This document shows positions 58,931 to 64,000 of a DNA stretch of 64,000 nucleotides, in pieces (the stretch's first letter is position 1; each line of letters opens with the position of its first letter). The notes under the pieces are model-generated. The model searched no databases. It had not been told where the DNA came from and worked only from the letters and a program-made list of their open reading frames with translations. Source of the stretch: Papilionanthe hookeriana x Papilionanthe teres (Eukaryota; Streptophyta; Magnoliopsida; Asparagales; Orchidaceae); contig CM040434.1 of assembly GCA_022702705.1 (NCBI GenBank), positions 57,128,491-57,192,490 on the forward strand, in the 5' to 3' direction. Made by a program: the position numbers and the translations under genes.

Positions 58931-59340
58931 CCATAAAACCAACCAACGCCATGAATTTCAAATAAATGCCATGCGGTAAGCTGGTGCTTCAGTCCAGGTC
59001 CACAACCTTCACAACAAACTACCATCTCCATAGCAATCGACTACGGCCCTTGTAGTTTACTATCATTAAAAACTATATTAATTATTCCCAAACTATGGCT
59101 ACTATGAATGAAATACGATTTTACATTTACAATGATCAATATGTAACTCCATCTTCCCTAAGTTAGGAGAAGAGTGGACCTGTTTACTTTCCATTCAAAG
59201 TGATTATTTCAATTGGACTATGCTCCTTGGCTTTTTTCCTTTTCTAAGATTTTCATTGTAAAATTCAAGGTAATTTCTTCTTTTTTGCTTCTCTTTAATT
59301 ACTTGAGTGTATGCTAAGTTTCTGTATTACATTAAGATGT
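58931..59340 (+). repeat. End of the LTR-like unit after the array
   Basis: Homologous to 22961-23330: TTTACAATGATCAA, AACTCCATCTTCCC, then GGCTTTTTTCCTTTTCTAAG. The last block resembles copia-type LTR ends. No gene is seen. Confidence 0.6.
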
Positions 59341-60060
59341 TAAATATTCACCCTAACGTCACAACCTTTCGACACACATCAGTTTGTGTCGTCAATAGGA
59401 AACAAAATCCCACTGTGCATTATCTTAAAGTTTTAGACACTAAACCCCTACTTCATCTCGCAATAATATACATCATCCAATTGACATAGGAACCATCTTT
59501 GAATCTATGCAAGATCATTACTGAAGCATTATTTGTTAATGGGGATGGCGGTGGGGGTGGGTGGGGGAATCTTCACAACATTCCCGAAACATCATTCATG
59601 TCAATGTCTCAGGCACAATTGTAGTTGGACATTCTTCTCACATTTTTTTTAGACACAATGTATATGAAAACTTCTTCAAGGTTAGAGGGCAACCTTCACC
59701 ACAGTCTTGAAAAATTTTTCACGTTGATGTTTGGGGCACGGCTGTGGTGAGTAGTCCTCTCACATTCTTTTTCAAGAATCAAGTATTCGAGAACTGCTTC
59801 CAGATTGAGGGCAACTTCACAAATAACACTTTCTCAGCACCCCCATCAAAATGGAGTTCTTTCTTAACCATACCAAGAAGTTGATCTATTTATGATTTTA
59901 TACATTCACTATTTTACAAGCTCATGTGAAAAATACCCTCACTTGGAAATTACAAGAAGCAAAGAGCAAGTAGTCTAATATCATTCTTCAATATGACTGC
60001 AACCGTATTTCCTAAACATAGAGCATCTCTAACACCTCATTTTGGGCTTAATTGAACAGA
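59341..60060 (+). repeat. Two diverged ~128 bp repeats (59568-59823) in non-coding DNA
   Basis: The two units share CTTCAC(A/C)ACA, GGCAC, TCTCACAT(T) and GAGGGCAAC. Conceptual translations share a VxVxGTxVV...FFxxxVxExxFxxxG pattern with 47455-47560, so this may be a decayed repeated protein domain. The identity is unknown. Confidence 0.5.
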
Positions 60061-60500
60061 TCACAAAATATGGTCATCAAGCAGAAGCTTCGACTAACAG
60101 TTTCAGATAGGTAAAAAACTATTGGTGGATTTCCTTCTAACTCTTCCATAACATATTATAGTCATCAATTAGAAGCTTCGACTAATAATCTTAGAAAGGT
60201 CAATCATTCAAAGTAGATTTCATAAAACTTTTTTCTTTCATAGATTAACATAATCAAGCAGATGCTCTAGCTATAATGATTAGGACAGGTCTCACGTCCT
60301 TAACGGATTCTCTTTCAACTCTACTCCAACATAGGTTAACATCGTCAAATATCTGGTCATACTAGGATATGTTTAATATCCTTAATGGATTCTTCATTTG
60401 ACTCTTTCCCAACATTGATTAACATCATAGAGTAACTCTTGCTATATAACCTTATACATGTCTTACATTCTACATGGATTACAATCAACTTCTTCCACTA
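60061..60500 (+). repeat. Tandem repeat, ~85 bp unit, about 5 copies
   Basis: Diverged units begin at about 60068, 60152, 60244, 60329 and 60412, with shared words (A)ACAT...TAACATCAT, AAGCAGAAGCTTCGACTA, GACAGGTCT and GGATTCTCTTTCAACTCT. No coding capacity. Confidence 0.75.
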
Positions 60501-61017
60501 CAAGCTGTGATTATTGAGTAGGTGCGCAATGACTAAGCAACCTAAGAAATGTCAAACATTCCAGCGAGACCCCAGAAGTGTTGCAAAACATCCTAGAAGA
60601 GTGGCAATGACAGTTTAGAAGAAAAAGCAAAATCAACCTCAGATGAAACATTATTTTTTTTATTGTATCAAACAAGAGAAACACATACAAATAAAAATGT
60701 CATCACCATGTAAAAATGCCACATCAAGTGATTAAAAAATATAAAGATCAAAACACATTGTAACAAATGTTACAATAAGTCAGCCATCTTCAAATGATGC
60801 CAGTGTCGCATCCTCAAAATTTTGGTACCTCTGTTAATTTTTATGGGGCTGGAATTCCTCGGGAAAGCATGAAAGCAACATGAAATATGATCTTGAATGT
60901 CTTGTTGGCCGGGGTCGAGGAGACAAATTTCTTCTCCACAACCTTTGCCCCAATTGGACAGGGTCGAGGATAAATTTAAGGATGACTTTCTGTTGAGTTT
61001 TCGTGGCTGTGGCAGCC
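60501..61017 (+). other. Upstream flank of the eL42 fragment
   Basis: AT-rich until about 60880, then GC-richer DNA. A ~25 bp direct repeat (GGGTCGAGGA(G/T)..AAATTT at about 60910 and 60960) precedes the eL42 start. The 71-codon frame at 60897-61112 is a shadow in another frame. Confidence 0.45.
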
Positions 61018-61167
61018 ATGGTGAACGTCCCGAAAACCAAGAAAACCTATTGCAAGAACAAGGCCTACAAGAAGCACACCTGGCACAAGGTCACTCAATA
61101 CAAGAAGGGTAAAGATAGTATATCAGCTCAAGGAAAGCGTCATTATGATAGGAAATATTTGGGCTAA
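61018..61167 (+). pseudogene. RPL36A: Ribosomal protein eL42 (L36a/L44), 5' fragment
   Basis: A 49-codon frame starting MVNVPKTKKTYCKNKAYKKH continues TQYKKGKDSISAQGKRHYDR and then meets unrelated DNA. eL42 is a zinc-binding protein of the large cytosolic ribosomal subunit of about 105 residues. Only the N-terminal 45 or so are present. The first zinc Cys (Cys12) is kept, but the position of the second (usually ECKKH) reads AYKKH, so the zinc site is lost even in the part that remains. No intron interrupts the fragment. The break coincides with the start of the long-LTR-family fragment at about 61152. It could be a truncated gene, a retrocopy or a captured fragment. Confidence 0.9.
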
Positions 61168-61871
61168 AAGGGTATTTTAGGGTATTTGGAGGTTATGGTG
61201 TAGTTGAACAAAATGAAATTGAAATTATTTGGGATTTTTTGGAATTTTTTGGGAATTTTTTGAATTTTGGGAAATTTGGGCCAAAAGGGTATTTTAGGGT
61301 ATTTGGAGGTTATTTGGAGGGTATTGGGGTATTTTGGCAGATTTAAGAGGTGGAAATTGTTTTAAAACAATTTTTAGGCTTTTTAGGAATTTTGGGTAAT
61401 TTTTGGAAAGTTTTGTGGTTGTAGGGGAAATTTAGGTAGTTTTGGGTAGGCTTGAGGACCCAATGTCAAAACCAGAAATTTTGGAGAAAATGGAATATGG
61501 GTAAGGTTGATTGGAGTGAAATGGTTTAGATTGAGCCATGGACCAAGGAAGTGTTCATTTTGAACATCTCATGGATTGTTCTCAACCCTCTTAGCCAAGG
61601 AGCTAGGGGTTTGGATCCATCAGGGCTGTCCTAAGGCTTTAACATCCTATAGGAATTCATCCTTGTCTTCCTGCACATTGGTCCTAACCTTCCAAGTGGC
61701 TTGGAGGTTTATGACCATCCATGTAGGATTTCAAAGAGAGTCATGATTTAGCTTGAATTTTTCAATGGGGGGTTCCATCTCTAGTCTTCTAGGATAGTCA
61801 AGGAGAAGTCCTATGGCTAGATCCTATGCACTAAGAGGAAAGAAAAGACCTCACCAAAAATGAGGTCAACA
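61152..61871 (-). mobile_element. Third copy of the long LTR family, truncated
   Basis: On the minus strand it starts TGTTGACCTCATTTTTGG at 61871 and matches 2960-3250 (CCTAGAAGACTAGAGATGG, ACTATCCTAG), then the C/A-rich U3. It ends at the eL42 fragment without a TATA box. A 31 bp block, AAAAGGGTATTTTAGGGTAT and onward, is duplicated at 61166-61196 and 61283-61313. Confidence 0.75.
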
Positions 61872-61879
61872 AGCTCTGA

Positions 61880-61924
61880 GAGGGATTTTCATTTTCTTCT
61901 TTAATTTTCTATTGATCTTGAGTA

Positions 61925-61966
<42 letters not shown>

Positions 61967-62062
61967 CAATAAAGGATGGCGGGTTTTCGTTTTCTTGATT
62001 TCTTCGAGTTCTGCGAGGGATTTTCATTTTCTTCTTTAATATTCTATTGATCTTGAGTAGTA
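61880..62062 (+). repeat. 48 bp direct repeat pair with (TA)n between
   Basis: GAGGGATTTTCATTTTCTTC and the following 28 bases occur at 61880-61927 and 62015-62062 with about two mismatches, offset 135 bp. A (TA)17 microsatellite lies at 61928-61962. It may represent two 5' monomers of LINE D. Confidence 0.85.
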
Positions 62063-62261
62063 GATTATTACTATTATTGGATTTTCTGGTTAACTCTTCT
62101 TTTGTCTTGGATTTTCTAGAGTTTTGATTTTACCGAGCTTTTGTGGTTCAAATTCTTGTTTGAATCTAGGTTTTCCTAGGTTTTCTATTTTCTGGCTTGG
62201 TTCTTTTCTTTTTTTCTGGGTTTGTGGTTTTGCTGATAAGTGTCTCTATTAAATTGAAGTT

Positions 62262-63508
62262 ATGGTTGTTGAATTATCTGCTGCTGATCCAAATTTTCTA
62301 GGCAAAGGTACTTTTGCTGATATTATTGGTCGTTCAAATAGTGGTTCTTCTTTGGGTGACAAACTTGTTTTCCCGCAAGTTTATCATGATTCTTTGGCTG
62401 GACGTACTGATTGCAATTTTATCAAGAAGAGTACAAAGAAGGCTGGTAGGAATTCTATAATCATCTCTAATTCTGACATTTATAAGTTATTTGATAATTA
62501 CAAATTTACTTTGATTGAAAAATTTCAATTGGGACATCCCAAGATGGAAGTAATTAGAAGGGTTTTTGATGATTTCAATTTGGTGGGTAGCTGGAAGACT
62601 GGTCTTTTTGATGGGCTGATATTATGACTCATCTCACTTGGAAGAAGATTATGCACAAATATTTTCAAAGAAGTCTATTTTGATTGATGGAGACAAATGA
62701 AAATTCTAAAATGGTCTTTAGATTTTGATCCTACACATGAACATCCCATTATTCCAATATGGTATAATTTACCAGGTTTAAAATTACCATTCTTTAATCA
62801 TCAAGTTCTATTCTAAATGGGCTTAGTTCTTGGTAGACCTATGAAATTAGATATATCAACATTTAATCTACCTAGACCTTCATCTGCTTGAATATTAGTG
62901 GAACGTGATATAATTCTACATGAAATTAAAGAAGATTGGCTAGGGACTGAACATAATGGTTACTGACAATTTATTGTTATGGAACAAAACCATTCTATTG
63001 CAACCATTGTAAAATGTTTGGTCACACGCAAGAAAGATGTTATAGATTGAATTCCGCTTTGAGAAATTTTAAGAAAGATAATCCACATGCTGAAAATGTT
63101 ACTGAATTGCAGAATGTTGTTCTCGAGATTATTTCAGATCTTCCAATGTCTAATACACAGCAGTTGGAAAATTCTTTTCCAATCAATAATCTGGTTGATA
63201 ATACTGCAATTGTTCAATCTCATATTACAGTTGTTCAATATGAAATTCTACCAACTGTGAAATTATCTAAATTGCCAATTGGTAACATAAATCTTACTGA
63301 TTCAAAGGTTGATGATGTTGTAGAAGAACAACTCACTTCTCATATTAATGATCAGATTAATGTTTCTGATCAAATGACAAAAATTCATTCCGCAATAATT
63401 TCTCAATCAAACACTGTCATTGAGGAACCTGAAAAATTGAATTTTCCTAGTGTGAATGTTGTACAAGAGAATGAAGTTGTTGTCGAAATTTTATCTCAAA
63501 TCAGATAG
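62262..63508 (+). pseudogene. LINE D ORF1 (gag-like RNA-binding protein)
   Basis: It is open at 62262-62627 from MVVELSAADPNFLGKGTFAD through the DUF4283-like part (YKFTLIEKFQLGHPKMEVIR). A break near 62610 leads to stops and shifts until 63014, although MKILKWSLDFDP and ILVERDI are readable. It is then open to 63508 from the zinc knuckle CNHCKMFGHTQERC (about 62999-63040) through an acidic tail. The role is as in LINE A ORF1. The family divergence is clear, since the N-terminus differs from A, B and C. Confidence 0.85.
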
Positions 63509-63657
63509 TCCTTAGAAGAAAATTGGGAGGTTCAGAGAAGCAGAAGGAAGTATAAAGGGCATTTGGAATTAGAGAATTTACTTTATGATAATAAAGTGGA
63601 TATTGGTCAAGATCATCCACCAAAGATCTACTAGGGTCTCCAAATCTCCTAATACAT

Positions 63658-64000
63658 GATCAATTTGATGAGTTGGAATATCAGGGGAATCTTTGATTCA
63701 AATTCTCTGATATGACTAAAAAATTTAAATAGAACTTATCATATTGCGTGATTTGCTATTTTGGAACCTCTTACCCATAGTATTTCCTCAAAGATTGTGA
63801 GACATTTTTCTCAGTTTGATATTGTCTCTAATATAAACAGTAAAATTTGGTTTTTTTATAGAAAGGATACTAAGTATCATGTTATTCTTAATCATGAGCA
63901 ATTTCTTCATGTTTAGTTGCTGTGGGATTATTTTGAAACTACTGCTACCTTTATTTTTTCTGGATGTTTTACTAGAGAGAAAGAAGATCTTTGGAGGCAG
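63658..64000 (+). pseudogene. LINE D ORF2, endonuclease N-terminus (partial)
   Basis: INLMSWNIRGIFDSN at about 63661 is the typical endonuclease opening. ILEPLTHSISSKIVRHFSQF and NINSKIWFFYRKD follow, then the window ends. In-frame stops near 63715 and 63915 show that it is already broken. Confidence 0.8.

Larger units (their letters stand above)
61872..64000 (+). mobile_element. LINE D: L1-type LINE, 5' part, runs off the window
   Basis: A 5' UTR (to 62261), ORF1 (62262-63508) and the start of ORF2 (about 63658 onward) are visible. Order and motifs match LINE A and C. The 5' end is not fixed: it lies directly against the TG end of the long-LTR fragment at 61871, and no TSD can be seen because the 3' end is outside. 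Confidence 0.8.

Noticed and set aside
1..64000. tRNA, rRNA or other RNA genes
   Set aside because: None seen. The only tRNA-like match is the 18 nt primer binding site of the Athila element.

Overview
The window is nuclear DNA of a flowering plant and consists almost entirely of nested transposable elements. The evidence is an Athila-lineage Ty3/gypsy element with a tRNA-Asp primer site, several plant-type L1 LINEs whose ORF2 ends in a zf-RVT knuckle and an RNase H domain, a TIR element with Tourist/Harbinger-like ends and a TAA target duplication, and AT-rich intergenic DNA. I see no intact host gene. The only recognisable host coding sequence is a 5' fragment of the ribosomal protein eL42 (L36a/L44) gene at 61018-61167. 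The species cannot be named from this sequence.

Layout, left to right. 1-2629 and about 21628-22500 look like two halves of one reverse-strand LTR element that keeps a decayed gag but has lost pol. It is split by LINE B (minus strand, 2642-21616). LINE B is itself opened by three later insertions: a 7.3 kb LTR-type sequence (2960-10250, TSD TAAAC), a 1.55 kb TIR element (10261-11811, TSD TAA) and LINE A (plus strand, 13821-19422, 17 bp TSD). Removing the first two joins LINE B in register with the homologous stretch of LINE A, so these boundaries are well supported.

22500-28480 holds a short array of a ~97 bp repeat, an Athila LTR fragment flanked by a 90 bp direct repeat, and a degraded TIR-type element. 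28485-46650 is a reverse-strand LTR of the same family as 2960-10250, split just after its TATA box by a complete 13.8 kb Athila element (31000-44829, TSD TGGTG) with gag, protease, RT-RNase H, integrase and two paralogous extra ORFs. 46656-50690 holds tandem repeats, an LTR-like promoter fragment and a small TIR element with a 12 bp flanking repeat. LINE C (minus, about 50696-56580) is the best preserved LINE. 56590-59340 is an LTR-like unit carrying about 15 copies of the 97 bp repeat. Then follow two minisatellites, the eL42 fragment, a third copy of the long-LTR family and LINE D, which runs off the right edge.

Two observations stand out. The Athila element carries four clusters of a near-palindromic 15-mer, CTCGCCGACGGCGAG, one upstream of each LTR TATA box and one upstream of each extra ORF. 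In addition, most reading-frame breaks in the Athila pol region, and several in LINE C ORF1, fall at CAG/CTG trinucleotides rendered as CGAG, CTTG, CTCG or CG. That suggests sequencing error at methylated CHG sites rather than true decay.
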